DNA of 64,000 nt from Thalassobaculum fulvum. Lineage in GTDB: Bacteria > Pseudomonadota > Alphaproteobacteria > Thalassobaculales > Thalassobaculaceae. The notes under the pieces were generated by a model. That model did no database searches. It was not told where the DNA came from and saw only the letters and a list, made by a program, of their open reading frames with translations. The stretch covers positions 248,001 to 312,000 of the forward strand of contig NZ_BMZS01000008.1 in the NCBI RefSeq assembly GCF_014652915.1, in the 5' to 3' direction. The translations under genes and the position numbers were made by a program. This document shows, one piece after another, positions 54,583 to 62,840 of the stretch; within the stretch, counting starts at the first letter, position 1, and each line of letters opens with the position of its first letter.

Positions 54583-56106
54583 GTGGCCGAAATCGTCGGA
54601 TACGAGGTGCAAATCCGCCAGGGGCAGAATCCCTGGCAGACGGTCGAACGATTCGGCCCGGACGACCAGGCCGAGGCCAAGCGCAGTCTCGACCGCCTGC
54701 GGCTGGAGAACGGCGCGACGGCCGCCCGGCTGACCGAGGAGCGGGTCGACGCCCAGGGCTTCTTCCGCACCCGGACCCTGGGCCTGCGATCGGCCGTTCC
54801 CCCGGCCGGCGCCCCCGAGCGTCCGGCGCGCGGCGGCGCCGATCCCGCCGGGCGTGCTGCGGCGAAGCAGGCCGCCGCCGACGCGGCCGCCACCGGCAGG
54901 CTTCCGGACACGGGCAGGACGTCCGAGAGGGGCAGGTTTTCGGACGCGGGCAGGAGTCCGAGGGCAGGCCGGCCTACGGGCCCTGCGCCGCGTCGCGCCC
55001 CGCCCGCGCAGCAGGCCGCTCGCCCCGGGTCGCGGTTCTCGATCACCGACCTGCTCGGCTTCCTGTTCACGCCGATCCGGGATGCGGCCGCCCAGGCCGC
55101 GGCCGGCGGTGGCGCGCTCGCCCTGCCGCCGCCGCCGCAGCCGGTCGGCCGGCGCGGCGACCTGCCGGTCTACGCCGACGAGGCCGGCATGCCGACCGTC
55201 GACCTCTTCGTCTCCGACGCGATCGTCCGCGAGTTCCACAACTTCGTCGACGCCCTCGACGGCCTCGAAAGCGCGCAGCCGGCCCGCAACAACCCGCGCT
55301 TCGTCCAGGGCATCAGCCTGTTCAGCATCGGCGTGCTGTTCTCGATCGAGGAGCACATCGACATCTTCTCCGAGCGCGGCAAGACCGTGGTGCACGCCTG
55401 CCTCAGCCGGTTCCTCGAGCTGGTCGACACCGTCAACCACTTCCTGGAGGCGCTCGAGCGGTACCTGAAGGAGGCGGAGTCGGCGACCTGGATCCGCGCC
55501 GGCTCGCGCTGCTTCCGCTACTACCGGGAGACCGACCTGCAGAACCTGAACCGCGAGTTCGGCGAGGCGTTCGGGGTCTACGACGCGCTCGAGCAGCGGC
55601 TCGGCGGCCGGGTCAAGGTCGGCATCCTGTTCACCGACATCGTCGATTCCACCGCGCTGACCGGCGAGCTGGGCGACACCCTGGCGCAGGCGGTCGTTGA
55701 TCACCACGACGCCATGGTCGAGGGCATCGCCCGCAAGTTCGGCGGCCGCAAGGTCAAGCATCTGGGCGACGGGCTGATGCTGTGCTTCGGCAGCGCCCAG
55801 GCCATGGCCGGCTGCATGACCTCGATCATCGACACCATGAAGGGGTTCGTGCAGCGCCCGGAGGTGCCGGTCTACCGGATCCGGTGCGGCGGGCACTTCG
55901 GCGAGGCGATCCACAAGGGCGACGATTTCTTCGGCAGCACCGTGCAGCTGGCGGCCCGGGTGGCCGGCTCCGCCGGGCCGAACGAGGCCCGGCTCTGCGC
56001 CACCGTCGTCGACCCCGACAATCCGGCGTTCCGGCGGTTCCAGGATTGCGGCGCCGCCACCCTGAAGGGCTTCGCCGAGCCGCGGGTGCTGGCCCGCTAC
56101 CGGTGA
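54583..56106 (+). CDS. Class III adenylate/guanylate cyclase
   Basis: The 507-aa product has a small N-terminal domain (residues 1-65, AEIVGYEVQIRQGQNPWQTV), a Pro/Arg-rich linker with repeated GR-DxGR units (about 90-155), a helical region (about 190-340) and a C-terminal cyclase domain. The two metal Asp are in ILFTDIVDSTALTGELG and KHLGDGLMLCFGS; a Lys two residues before HLGDG suggests adenylate specificity. The usual Asn of the transition-state motif (VN-AAR) is Gln in GSTVQLAARVAG. GTG 54583 is the likely start; a GTG at 54550 is also possible. Confidence 0.8.
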   Translation: MAEIVGYEVQIRQGQNPWQTVERFGPDDQAEAKRSLDRLRLENGATAARLTEERVDAQGFFRTRTLGLRSAVPPAGAPERPARGGADPAGRAAAKQAAADAAATGRLPDTGRTSERGRFSDAGRSPRAGRPTGPAPRRAPPAQQAARPGSRFSITDLLGFLFTPIRDAAAQAAAGGGALALPPPPQPVGRRGDLPVYADEAGMPTVDLFVSDAIVREFHNFVDALDGLESAQPARNNPRFVQGISLFSIGVLFSIEEHIDIFSERGKTVVHACLSRFLELVDTVNHFLEALERYLKEAESATWIRAGSRCFRYYRETDLQNLNREFGEAFGVYDALEQRLGGRVKVGILFTDIVDSTALTGELGDTLAQAVVDHHDAMVEGIARKFGGRKVKHLGDGLMLCFGSAQAMAGCMTSIIDTMKGFVQRPEVPVYRIRCGGHFGEAIHKGDDFFGSTVQLAARVAGSAGPNEARLCATVVDPDNPAFRRFQDCGAATLKGFAEPRVLARYR

Positions 56107-56135
56107 CCGCCGGACATCTCCCGACCTCCCGGCAC

Positions 56136-56177
56136 GATCCCCCGGCGGCGATCCCCCGGCGGCGATCCCCCGGCGGC
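56136..56177. repeat. Three tandem copies of a 14-bp repeat
   Basis: GATCCCCCGGCGGC occurs three times without gaps (56136-56149, 56150-56163, 56164-56177). It lies between the cyclase stop and the PAS_5 gene. Copy number could vary between strains. Confidence 0.85.
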
Positions 56178-56269
56178 GGTCCTTGGTGATCGGCGGAGAG
56201 AGGCGTATCCTGCCGTCCTTGCCGGCGCGCGAACGACCGGCCGAACGGGGTCTCGCCTGGAGGAAGGCA

Positions 56270-56785
56270 ATGGCCGCCGCCAAGAAATACGCCGAATTCC
56301 AGCTTCTCAGCGCCGACCCCGTCGACATCGACTCGCTGCCGGCGGGCTCGCCGGTCCTGCAGCTGCACGACTACTGGCGATCGATCGCCCCGACCCGGGC
56401 GCTGCTGCCCGGCCGGCAGCACCTCGACCCCCTGGACATCGACCCTCAGGTGATGCCCTGGGTCTTCCTGATGGACGTCGTCCGGCGCGACGGCGCGCCG
56501 CTGGACTATCGCTACCGGCTGGTCGGCACCGGCAACGTCGGCCTGGTCGGGCGCGACGCCACCGGCGAGCTCGCCAGCGCCGTGTTCAACCGGGTCGACG
56601 CGCCGTTCGTGCTGGACACCTTCGACCTGACCGTCGAGAACGCGGCACCGACCTACTGGATCGCCACGGTCCCGAACGACGTGATCGGCATGGTCACCAT
56701 CCATCGCGGCCTGTTCCCGATGGCGCGCGACGGGCGGACGGTCGACATGCTGCTGTGCATCGCGGTCCCGCGCAGCCTGGCCTAG
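56270..56785 (+). CDS. PAS_5-type PAS-domain protein
   Basis: This 171-aa single-domain protein shows VLQLHDYWRSIAPTRALLPG, RQHLDPLDIDPQVMPWVFLM and DYRYRLVGTGNVGLVGRDAT, the PF07310 (PAS_5) pattern found in alphaproteobacteria. It has no output domain, so it probably works by protein contact. ATG 56270 has GGAGGAAGG upstream. It follows the nucleotide-cyclase gene. Confidence 0.85.
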   Translation: MAAAKKYAEFQLLSADPVDIDSLPAGSPVLQLHDYWRSIAPTRALLPGRQHLDPLDIDPQVMPWVFLMDVVRRDGAPLDYRYRLVGTGNVGLVGRDATGELASAVFNRVDAPFVLDTFDLTVENAAPTYWIATVPNDVIGMVTIHRGLFPMARDGRTVDMLLCIAVPRSLA

Positions 56786-56801
56786 GCTCGCCCCCCGCCG
56801 C

Positions 56802-57251
56802 TCACACCACACGCAGCAGCGACGCCCCGAGGGACAGCAGCACCAGGGCGGTCGCGCGCCGGCGCAGCCCGAGATACCAGTCCGGCAGGTCGCCCCGGTC
56901 GCAGGCCCGGCGGTCGGCCAGATAGGCGGCGCCGAACCCCACTATCAGCAGGGTCAGGGCCCACGCGGCGGTCATCAGGGCCGCGACCCAGCCGATCAGC
57001 GCCGGCACCACCCCCCAGCCGAGGCGGCTCCAGAGACGATCCGCGTCCGGTCCGTCGGCGACCGCCACGCCCCAGTGCACGGCCCCAAGGAAGGCCAGCA
57101 CGGCGACCGCGTAGAACACCTGGGCGTCGAGCGCGTGCGCCCCCCACTCCGGCGGCAGCAGCCAGAAGCCGGCCGCCCCGGCGGCGAACGGCACCACGCC
57201 CAGCCCGGTCAGCACCGCCGCGGCCGACGGCGTCTCGTGCATCCGGCCCAC
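56802..57251 (-). CDS. DUF3429-domain membrane protein
   Basis: This 149-aa protein has five predicted helices (VLTGLGVVPFAAGAAGFWLL; FYAVAVLAFLGAVHWGVAVA, whose FLGAVHWG is the DUF3429 mark; LGWGVVPALIGWVAALM; ALTLLIVGFGAAYLADRR; RATALVLLSLGASLLRVV). The role is unknown. The GTG at 57251 with GGAGA upstream is preferred over the ATG at 57242. Confidence 0.82.
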   Translation of the reverse strand: MGRMHETPSAAAVLTGLGVVPFAAGAAGFWLLPPEWGAHALDAQVFYAVAVLAFLGAVHWGVAVADGPDADRLWSRLGWGVVPALIGWVAALMTAAWALTLLIVGFGAAYLADRRACDRGDLPDWYLGLRRRATALVLLSLGASLLRVV

Positions 57252-57393
57252 GCCCAGTCTCCTTCCTCGTGCATCGGCGCGCGATCTGCTATCACGCCCG
57301 CGACAGCCGGGAAACGGCCATGCGACAAGAGCGCACAAGCCGGCACCGGTCGGCGGGCCGGTCCGGCGGGATCGCGAGCGAGAGGGAACGGGC

Positions 57394-58155
57394 ATGGATC
57401 TGCAGGGACAGGCGGCACTGGTCACCGGCGGTGGCGGCGGTCTCGGCGCCGGAACCGCGCGGGCGCTGGCGGCGCGCGGCGCCAAGGTCACGGTGCTGGA
57501 CGTCAACGAGGCCGGCGCGCAGGCGGTCGCGGACGAGATCGGCGGCCTGGCCCTGGCCTGCGACGTCACCTCCGCGGACTCCGCCGAGGCGGCGGTCGCC
57601 CGGGCCCGCGAGGCGCACGGCGCGGCGCGGATCCTGGTGAACTGCGCCGGCATCGCCCCGGCCGAGCGGATCGTCGGCAAGACCGGGCCGATGCCGCTGG
57701 AGAACTTCCGCCGGGTCATCGACATCAACCTGATCGGCACCTTCAACCTGATCCGGCTGGCCGCCGCCGACATGGCCGGGCTCGAGCCTGACGCCGAGGG
57801 CCAGCGCGGGGTGATCGTGTCGACCGCCAGCGTGGCGGCGTTCGAGGGCCAGATCGGCCAGGCCGCCTACGCCGCCTCCAAGGGCGCGGTGCATTCGCTG
57901 ACCATCGTCGCGGCCCGCGAGTTCGCGCGCACCGGCATCCGGGTCTGCACCATCGCGCCGGGCCTGTTCGGGACGCCGATGCTGCTCGGCATGCCGCAGG
58001 AGGTGCAGGACAGCCTGGCCGCCCAGGTGCCGTTCCCGTCGCGCTTCGGCACCCCGGACGAGTATGCCCGGCTGGTGCTCAGCATCGTCGACAACCCGAT
58101 GCTGAACGGCGAGACCATCCGGCTCGACGGTGCCATCCGCATGGGCGCGCGCTGA
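57394..58155 (+). CDS. SDR dehydrogenase, 3-hydroxyacyl-CoA type (HSD10-like)
   Basis: This 253-aa short-chain dehydrogenase has TGGGGGLGAGTARALAARGA for NAD binding, LVNCAGIAPA, catalytic Ser-Tyr-Lys (STASVAAFEGQIGQAAYAAS and YAASKGAVHSL) and LDGAIRMGAR at the end. The pattern matches HSD17B10/type II 3-hydroxyacyl-CoA dehydrogenases, which oxidise 2-methyl-3-hydroxybutyryl-CoA and related acyl-CoAs. ATG 57394 has GAGAGGGAA upstream. Confidence 0.88.
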   Translation: MDLQGQAALVTGGGGGLGAGTARALAARGAKVTVLDVNEAGAQAVADEIGGLALACDVTSADSAEAAVARAREAHGAARILVNCAGIAPAERIVGKTGPMPLENFRRVIDINLIGTFNLIRLAAADMAGLEPDAEGQRGVIVSTASVAAFEGQIGQAAYAASKGAVHSLTIVAAREFARTGIRVCTIAPGLFGTPMLLGMPQEVQDSLAAQVPFPSRFGTPDEYARLVLSIVDNPMLNGETIRLDGAIRMGAR

Positions 58156-58180
58156 CACGTCCACCGCAGGCCGGAGCGTG

Positions 58181-58284
58181 GGTCCCGGCTCTCCGCCGCT
58201 TCGCCGCTCCGGCCGGGATGAGGAAGGTGGGAGAGCGCTCCCCCTCCTTCCTCATCCCGGCCAAGCGAAGCGCGAGCCGGGACC
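58181..58284. repeat. Nested inverted-repeat intergenic element, family B copy 2
   Basis: The outer arms GGTCCCGGCTC (58181-58191) and GAGCCGGGACC (58274-58284) and the inner arms GGCCGGGATGAGGAAGG (58211-58227) and CCTTCCTCATCCCGGCC (58246-58262) are perfect complements. Arm sequences match copy 1 at 5101-5211. It sits between convergent SDR and pterin dehydratase genes. Confidence 0.8.
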
Positions 58285-58314
58285 TGTGGCGCGGCTCCCG
58301 ACCGCCCTACCCGC

Positions 58315-58629
58315 TCACCCCATGTCGGCGCGGCCGGTACCGGCGGCGGCCCGGTCCATGAATTCGGCCAGCTCGACGTCGAGCGCGGTCAGGCCGCCGG
58401 CGCTGTGGGTCGTCATGGTCACGTCGACCCGGCCGTAGACGTTCGACCACTCCGGGTGGTGGACCATCGACTCGGCCTTGATCGCCACCCGGGTCATGAA
58501 GCCGAAGGCGGCGTCGAAGCCGTCGAACCAGAAGGTCTTGGTGATCGCGTCGCGCTCGGTGTCCTCGGTCCAGCCGTCCAGGCGCGCCAGGGCGGCGGCG
58601 CGGGCTTCCGGGGTCAGCTTCTCGGTCAT
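58315..58629 (-). CDS. phhB: 4a-hydroxytetrahydrobiopterin dehydratase
   Basis: This 104-aa PCD/DCoH protein has [20 protein letters not shown] with the active-site His-His-Pro-Glu-Trp motif, and [18 protein letters not shown]. It recycles the pterin cofactor of phenylalanine hydroxylase; phhA is not in the window. ATG 58629 with GGGGAG upstream. Confidence 0.95.
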   Translation of the reverse strand: MTEKLTPEARAAALARLDGWTEDTERDAITKTFWFDGFDAAFGFMTRVAIKAESMVHHPEWSNVYGRVDVTMTTHSAGGLTALDVELAEFMDRAAAGTGRADMG

Positions 58630-58725
58630 GGCGGTCTCCCCTGGGTCGGCTACCGAGGGTCACATCTGCGCGGAGGCTTCGCAACCACCGCTCACCGGGC
58701 CGTGCAACGAATTGTACCGGCGCGC

Positions 58726-59292
58726 CTATCCGGCGGACGCCTTCAGGTCCTGAAAGGCCCGCTCCGAGCAGTCGCGGTCGCTCCAACCGGCGTCGGGCAG
58801 GACCGGCGGATCGTCCGGCCCCAGCAGCGCCGGCAGCAGGCGGCGGAACAGCGCGAACCCGGACCGGAACGTGCGGTAGCGCAGCCAGGCCTCGGGGCTG
58901 CCGGCCGGAACCGCGAACCGCGACACCGCGACGATCGGCCCGGAATCGACCCGCGGGACCATGACGTGCGCGGTCACCCCGAACTCGGGCGCGCGGTCGT
59001 GCAGCGCGAACGCCAGGGCGTGCTTGCCGGGGTAGTCGGGGGTGCCGGGATGGAAGTTCATCGGCGCCGGGCGCAACGCCGCGAGATAGCGGCGCGGCAC
59101 CAGCACCCCGGTGAAGAACCCGATCAGCCGCGCCTCGACCGGCCGCTGGGGGCCGGCCTCCCGGAACACCCCATCGAGCGCCTGCCGCGAGGTGACTACC
59201 GCCACCTCGCGGCCGGGGTCAGCGGCCTCGATCATGTCGGCCAGCGCCGCGCCCGACACCATGTCGCTCAGCAGCAGGATCGGCCGTGCCAC
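58726..59292 (-). CDS. Formyltransferase-like protein (N-terminal fold only)
   Basis: This 188-aa protein keeps the formyltransferase triad: Asn and His in PMNFHPGTPDYPGKHALAFA, and Asp in GVTAHVMVPRVDSGPIVAVS. There is no C-terminal tRNA-binding domain, so it is not a normal Fmt (about 310 aa). The substrate is unknown. The start is GTG 59292 with AGGAGG upstream. Confidence 0.8.
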   Translation of the reverse strand: MARPILLLSDMVSGAALADMIEAADPGREVAVVTSRQALDGVFREAGPQRPVEARLIGFFTGVLVPRRYLAALRPAPMNFHPGTPDYPGKHALAFALHDRAPEFGVTAHVMVPRVDSGPIVAVSRFAVPAGSPEAWLRYRTFRSGFALFRRLLPALLGPDDPPVLPDAGWSDRDCSERAFQDLKASAG

Positions 59293-59369
59293 GCTCGCGC
59301 CTCCTCGATCATCGCCCCTCGATCGTCACCCGCGGCCTACAGGAATGCCCGTCGGCCGGGTCGGCGCCG

Positions 59370-60155
59370 TCATCGCGCGGTCCAGCCGCCGTCGACCGAG
59401 AGCGAGGTGCCGGTGATCGACGACGCCTGGTCGCCGCACAGGAACACGGTCAGCGCCCCCAGCTCGTCGATGCCGACGAACCGCTTGGACGGCTGGCTGG
59501 CCAGGATCACGTCCCTGACCACCTGTTCCTCGGTCATGTCGTTCGCCCGGGCCTGCTCGCCGATCTGGCCCTCGACCAGCGGGGTCTTCACGAAGCCCGG
59601 GCAGATCGCGTTGCAGGTGATGTTCATCTGCGCGGTCTCCAGCGCCACCACCTTGGTCAGCCCGACCACGCCGTGCTTGGCGGCGACGTAGGCGACCTTG
59701 TAGGGCGAGGCGACCAGGCCGTGCGCCGAGGCGATGTTGACGATCCGGCCCCAGTTGCGGGCCTTCATGCCCGGCATCGCCGCCTTGATGGCGTAGAAGT
59801 TGGACGACAGGTTGATCGCCTGGATCAGCTCCCAGCGGTCGTCCGGGAACTCCTCGACCGCCGCCACCGTCTGGATGCCGGCGTTGTTGACCAGGATGTC
59901 GACCTTGCCGAACGCCGCCTCGGCGTCGGCGACCATCGCCTTGATCTGGTCCGGCTTCGACATGTCGGCGGCCGAGAAGACGGCCTTCACCCCGTGGTCG
60001 CGCTCCAGTCCGGCGCGTTGCCGCTCGACCGCGTCGGCGTCGCCGAAGCCATTCAGCATGACGTCGGCGCCGGCGGCGGCCAGGGCCTCGGCGATGCCCT
60101 GGCCGATGCCGCTGGTCGAGCCGGTGACGATGGCGGCCTTGCCCTTGAGGCTCAT
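59370..60155 (-). CDS. bdhA: 3-hydroxybutyrate dehydrogenase
   Basis: This 261-aa NAD-dependent SDR oxidises (R)-3-hydroxybutyrate to acetoacetate. TGSTSGIGQGIAEALAAAGA binds NAD; ILVNNAGIQTVAAVEEFP, IVNIASAHGLVASPYKVAYV with YVAAKHG is the catalytic set, and the ICPGFVKTPLVEGQI segment matches BdhA. It completes, with AacS, the pathway from stored polyhydroxybutyrate or imported hydroxybutyrate. ATG 60155. Confidence 0.95.
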   Translation of the reverse strand: MSLKGKAAIVTGSTSGIGQGIAEALAAAGADVMLNGFGDADAVERQRAGLERDHGVKAVFSAADMSKPDQIKAMVADAEAAFGKVDILVNNAGIQTVAAVEEFPDDRWELIQAINLSSNFYAIKAAMPGMKARNWGRIVNIASAHGLVASPYKVAYVAAKHGVVGLTKVVALETAQMNITCNAICPGFVKTPLVEGQIGEQARANDMTEEQVVRDVILASQPSKRFVGIDELGALTVFLCGDQASSITGTSLSVDGGWTAR

Positions 60156-60362
60156 GACTTTTCCTTCCCGTTGCGTCGCGCCCGCGGCGTGGCGGGCCCT
60201 CGCTGGCTACGTTGCACCGCACCATGCCGGCCTGTCGAGCGCCGGCACAAGCCCGGCGGCGGGAAATGCCGCGGGCCGGCGCACGGTCGTCGGCGGACCC
60301 ACATCCGGGCGTTTGGCGTGCGTCCCTTTCCCGCAGCCGCGTAAGGGGCTATAGCTGCGCGC

Positions 60363-60809
60363 ATGTGCGCGCAATCCGCCCGACCCGACATCCTGGCCCC
60401 GACCGCCGATCACCTGGCGGCGCTGGCCGAGGACGCGCTGTCCAGCGTCCCGGAACAGCTGCTGAAACCGATCGCCGGCCTGGCGATCCTGGTCGAGGAG
60501 TTCCCCGACGAGGAAACCTGCGAGGCCATGGACCTGGAGACCCCGTTCGACCTGCTGGGGCTGTACCAGGGCGTTCCGCTCGGCCACCGCTCGACCGGCG
60601 AGACCCCGGCCGACCTGGACCGCATCTTCCTGTATCGCCGGCCGATCCTCGACTACTGGGTGGAGACCGGCGAGGACCTGTACCACGTGGTCCGGCACGT
60701 GCTGATCCACGAGATCGGCCACCACTACGGCTACTCCGACGACGAGATGGAGGAGCTGGAGCGCCAGGCCGAGGAGGACGAGTCGAACGCCCCGGTGGGG
60801 CGGGCGTAG
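60363..60809 (+). CDS. Zincin metallopeptidase-family protein (PF06262)
   Basis: This 148-aa protein ends with VLIHEIGHHYGYSDDEMEEL, a His-Glu-x-x-His zinc site with the third ligand expected nearby, and FPDEETCEAMDLETPFDLLG, FLYRRPILDYWVE in its body. Proteins of this family are small, often adjacent to metabolic genes, and of unknown substrate. ATG 60363 lacks a close ribosome site. Confidence 0.88.
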   Translation: MCAQSARPDILAPTADHLAALAEDALSSVPEQLLKPIAGLAILVEEFPDEETCEAMDLETPFDLLGLYQGVPLGHRSTGETPADLDRIFLYRRPILDYWVETGEDLYHVVRHVLIHEIGHHYGYSDDEMEELERQAEEDESNAPVGRA

Positions 60810-60914
60810 GCTGCGGCCGACAGCGCCGCACGCTTGCCACGACGACCGGCTCGGCTATGGTGCCCCGCTAACGGGGGCAAGCCCATTGCAGCCACCAGTC
60901 AGGGAGACACGCCG

Positions 60915-61451
60915 ATGCGCCGATTGGCGATCGTCGCAAGCATCATCGGAGCGATCATGACAACGGACACCAGCGGGGCCGCGGCGGCGGATCCGGAAAA
61001 CACCCTCTACATGGACCTCGAATCCGGCCGCGTGACCATCGAGCTGCGCCCGGACCTGGCGCCGAAGCACGTCGCCCGGATCAAGGAACTCGCCCGCGAG
61101 GGCTTCTACGACGGCATCGTGTTCCACCGGGTGATCGAGGGCTTCATGGCCCAGTCCGGCGACCCGACCGGCACCGGCCGCGGCGGTTCCGACAAGCCGG
61201 ACCTGCCGGCCGAGTTCTCGGACGCCAACTACGGCCGCGGCACCATCGGCATGGCCCGCACCCAGAACCCGAACTCGGCCAACAGCCAGTTCTTCATCTG
61301 CTTCAAGGACTGCAGCTTCCTGAACGGCCAGTACACCGTCTGGGGCCAGGTCACCGACGGCATGGAGCTGGTCGACGGCATCAAGCGCGGCGAGCCGCCG
61401 CGCGACCCCGACCACATCGTCAAGATGCAGGTCGCCGCGGACGCGAAGTAA
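60915..61451 (+). CDS. Periplasmic peptidyl-prolyl cis-trans isomerase, cyclophilin type
   Basis: This 178-aa PPIase has a signal peptide (residues 1-25, MRRLAIVASIIGAIMTTDTS, then GAAAA), then IVFHRVIEGFMAQSGDPTGT and NSANSQFFICFKDCSFLNGQ, the cyclophilin active-site motifs (FHRVI, Q-GDPTGTGRGG, F-I). It should speed prolyl folding in the periplasm. The start is ATG 60915 with AGGGAGA upstream. Confidence 0.95.
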   Translation: MRRLAIVASIIGAIMTTDTSGAAAADPENTLYMDLESGRVTIELRPDLAPKHVARIKELAREGFYDGIVFHRVIEGFMAQSGDPTGTGRGGSDKPDLPAEFSDANYGRGTIGMARTQNPNSANSQFFICFKDCSFLNGQYTVWGQVTDGMELVDGIKRGEPPRDPDHIVKMQVAADAK

Positions 61452-61470
61452 GCCGCCCGCCCGGCTTTCC

Positions 61471-61503
61471 CCGGGCCGCCGCGGCAACCCTGCGGCGGCC
61501 CGG
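61471..61503 (+). terminator. Hairpin downstream of the cyclophilin gene
   Basis: There is a perfect 12-bp stem CCGGGCCGCCGC (61471-61482) / GCGGCGGCCCGG (61492-61503) with a 9-base loop, 19 bases after the stop. It is followed by ACTGTATTCT, not a strong T-run. It is a likely intrinsic terminator or RNA stabiliser. Confidence 0.6.
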
Positions 61504-61659
61504 ACTGTATTCTCCCCCACCGACACCGTCCGACGCTCGGTTGCCCAACGGGCAACGCTGCAGTGCGCCCGCGGGCGCTGCGCCCCGCCGTTCGCTGCGG
61601 CACTATGCGCGACCAACGGAGCCGGCCCGACGCCGCGCCCGGACAGGCGGGAGGATGCG

Positions 61660-62682
61660 ATGACCACACGCTCGACCAACCACGACTGGCTGCAGACCGC
61701 GCCGGAGACGGCGCTGGAGCCCGACCTCCCGATCTGCGACCCGCACCACCACCTGTGGGACTTCCGCCAGGGCGACGTGCAGGAGCGCTACTTCCTCGAC
61801 GAGATGCTGGACGACCTGTCGGGCGGCCACAACGTCGTGTCCTCGGTGTTCATCGAGTGCGGCACGCTGTTCGCCGCCGACGGGCCGGAGGAGCTGCGCT
61901 GCGTCAACGAGACGGTGTTCGCCGGCGGTCAGGCGGCGATGGCGGCCTCAGGGCACTACGGTCCGGCCCGGATCGCCGCCGGCATCGTCGCCACCGCCGA
62001 GCTGATGCTGGGCGACCGGGTGGCCGCCGTGCTGGACGCCCAGATCGAGGCCGGCCAGGGGCGGGTCAAGGGCATCCGCGAGGGCGCGTTCTGGCACCCC
62101 AGCCCCGAGGTCCGCAACCACCGCACCAACCCGCCGGAGGGAATGTTCGGACGCGACGACTTCCGGGCCGGCATGAAGCAGCTGGCGGCCCGAGGCCTGA
62201 CCTTCGACATGCTGTGCTACCACACCCAGATCCCGGAGGCGGCCGACCTCGCGCGGGCGTTCCCGGACACCACCTTCATCCTCAACCACCTGGGCGGGCC
62301 GATCGGCGTCGGCCCGTACGCCGGCAAGGCCGACGAGGTGTTCGCCGACTGGCGCGGCAGGATCGACGCCATCGCCGCGCTGCCGAACGTGGTGGTCAAG
62401 CTCGGCGGCGTGAACATGAAGGTGAACGGCTACGGCTGGGAGAGCCGGCCGAAGGCGCCGTCGAGCCAGGAGCTCGCCGACGCGACGCGGCGCTGGTACG
62501 AGTACGCCATCGAGCGCTTCAGCCCGGACCGCTGCATGTTCGAGTCGAACTTCCCGGTCGACAAGCTGAGCTGCAGCTACACGGTGGTGTGGAACAGCTT
62601 CAAGATCCTGTCCAAGAGCTACTCGGCGAGCGAGCGGGCGGCGATGTTCCACGACACCGCGGCGCGGGTGTACCGGCTGTAG
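61660..62682 (+). CDS. Amidohydrolase-family metal-dependent hydrolase
   Basis: This 340-aa amidohydrolase_2 (ACMSD-like) protein opens with DLPICDPHHHLWDFRQG, carrying the metal site H-x-H. Later FILNHLGGPIGVG and RCMFESNFPVDKLSCSYTVV give the remaining His and Asp/Ser-type region. Proteins of this group hydrolyse or decarboxylate cyclic acids. ATG 61660 with GCGGGAGGATG just upstream. The substrate is unknown; it is not closely similar to the 48447 gene. Confidence 0.88.
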   Translation: MTTRSTNHDWLQTAPETALEPDLPICDPHHHLWDFRQGDVQERYFLDEMLDDLSGGHNVVSSVFIECGTLFAADGPEELRCVNETVFAGGQAAMAASGHYGPARIAAGIVATAELMLGDRVAAVLDAQIEAGQGRVKGIREGAFWHPSPEVRNHRTNPPEGMFGRDDFRAGMKQLAARGLTFDMLCYHTQIPEAADLARAFPDTTFILNHLGGPIGVGPYAGKADEVFADWRGRIDAIAALPNVVVKLGGVNMKVNGYGWESRPKAPSSQELADATRRWYEYAIERFSPDRCMFESNFPVDKLSCSYTVVWNSFKILSKSYSASERAAMFHDTAARVYRL

Positions 62683-62696
62683 GCGCCCGTCGCTTC

Positions 62697-62821
62697 TTGG
62701 GTTCCGGATGCGTCCCGCCTTCGGCGGTTCGCTCCGGAATGACGAGGAGAGGGGGGGCGCTTCTTCCAGTTCGTCATTCCGGACGGACACGCCGCCCCGG
62801 CGGGGCCGAGCCGGAACCCAA
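62697..62821. repeat. Nested inverted-repeat intergenic element, family A copy 3
   Basis: The outer arms TTGGGTTCCGG (62697-62707) and CCGGAACCCAA (62811-62821) and the inner arms TCCGGAATGACGA (62733-62745) and TCGTCATTCCGGA (62771-62783) are perfect complements. It lies between the convergent amidohydrolase and alpha/beta hydrolase genes. Confidence 0.8.
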
Positions 62822-62840
62822 CCGCCGCCTCGCCGCCGCG

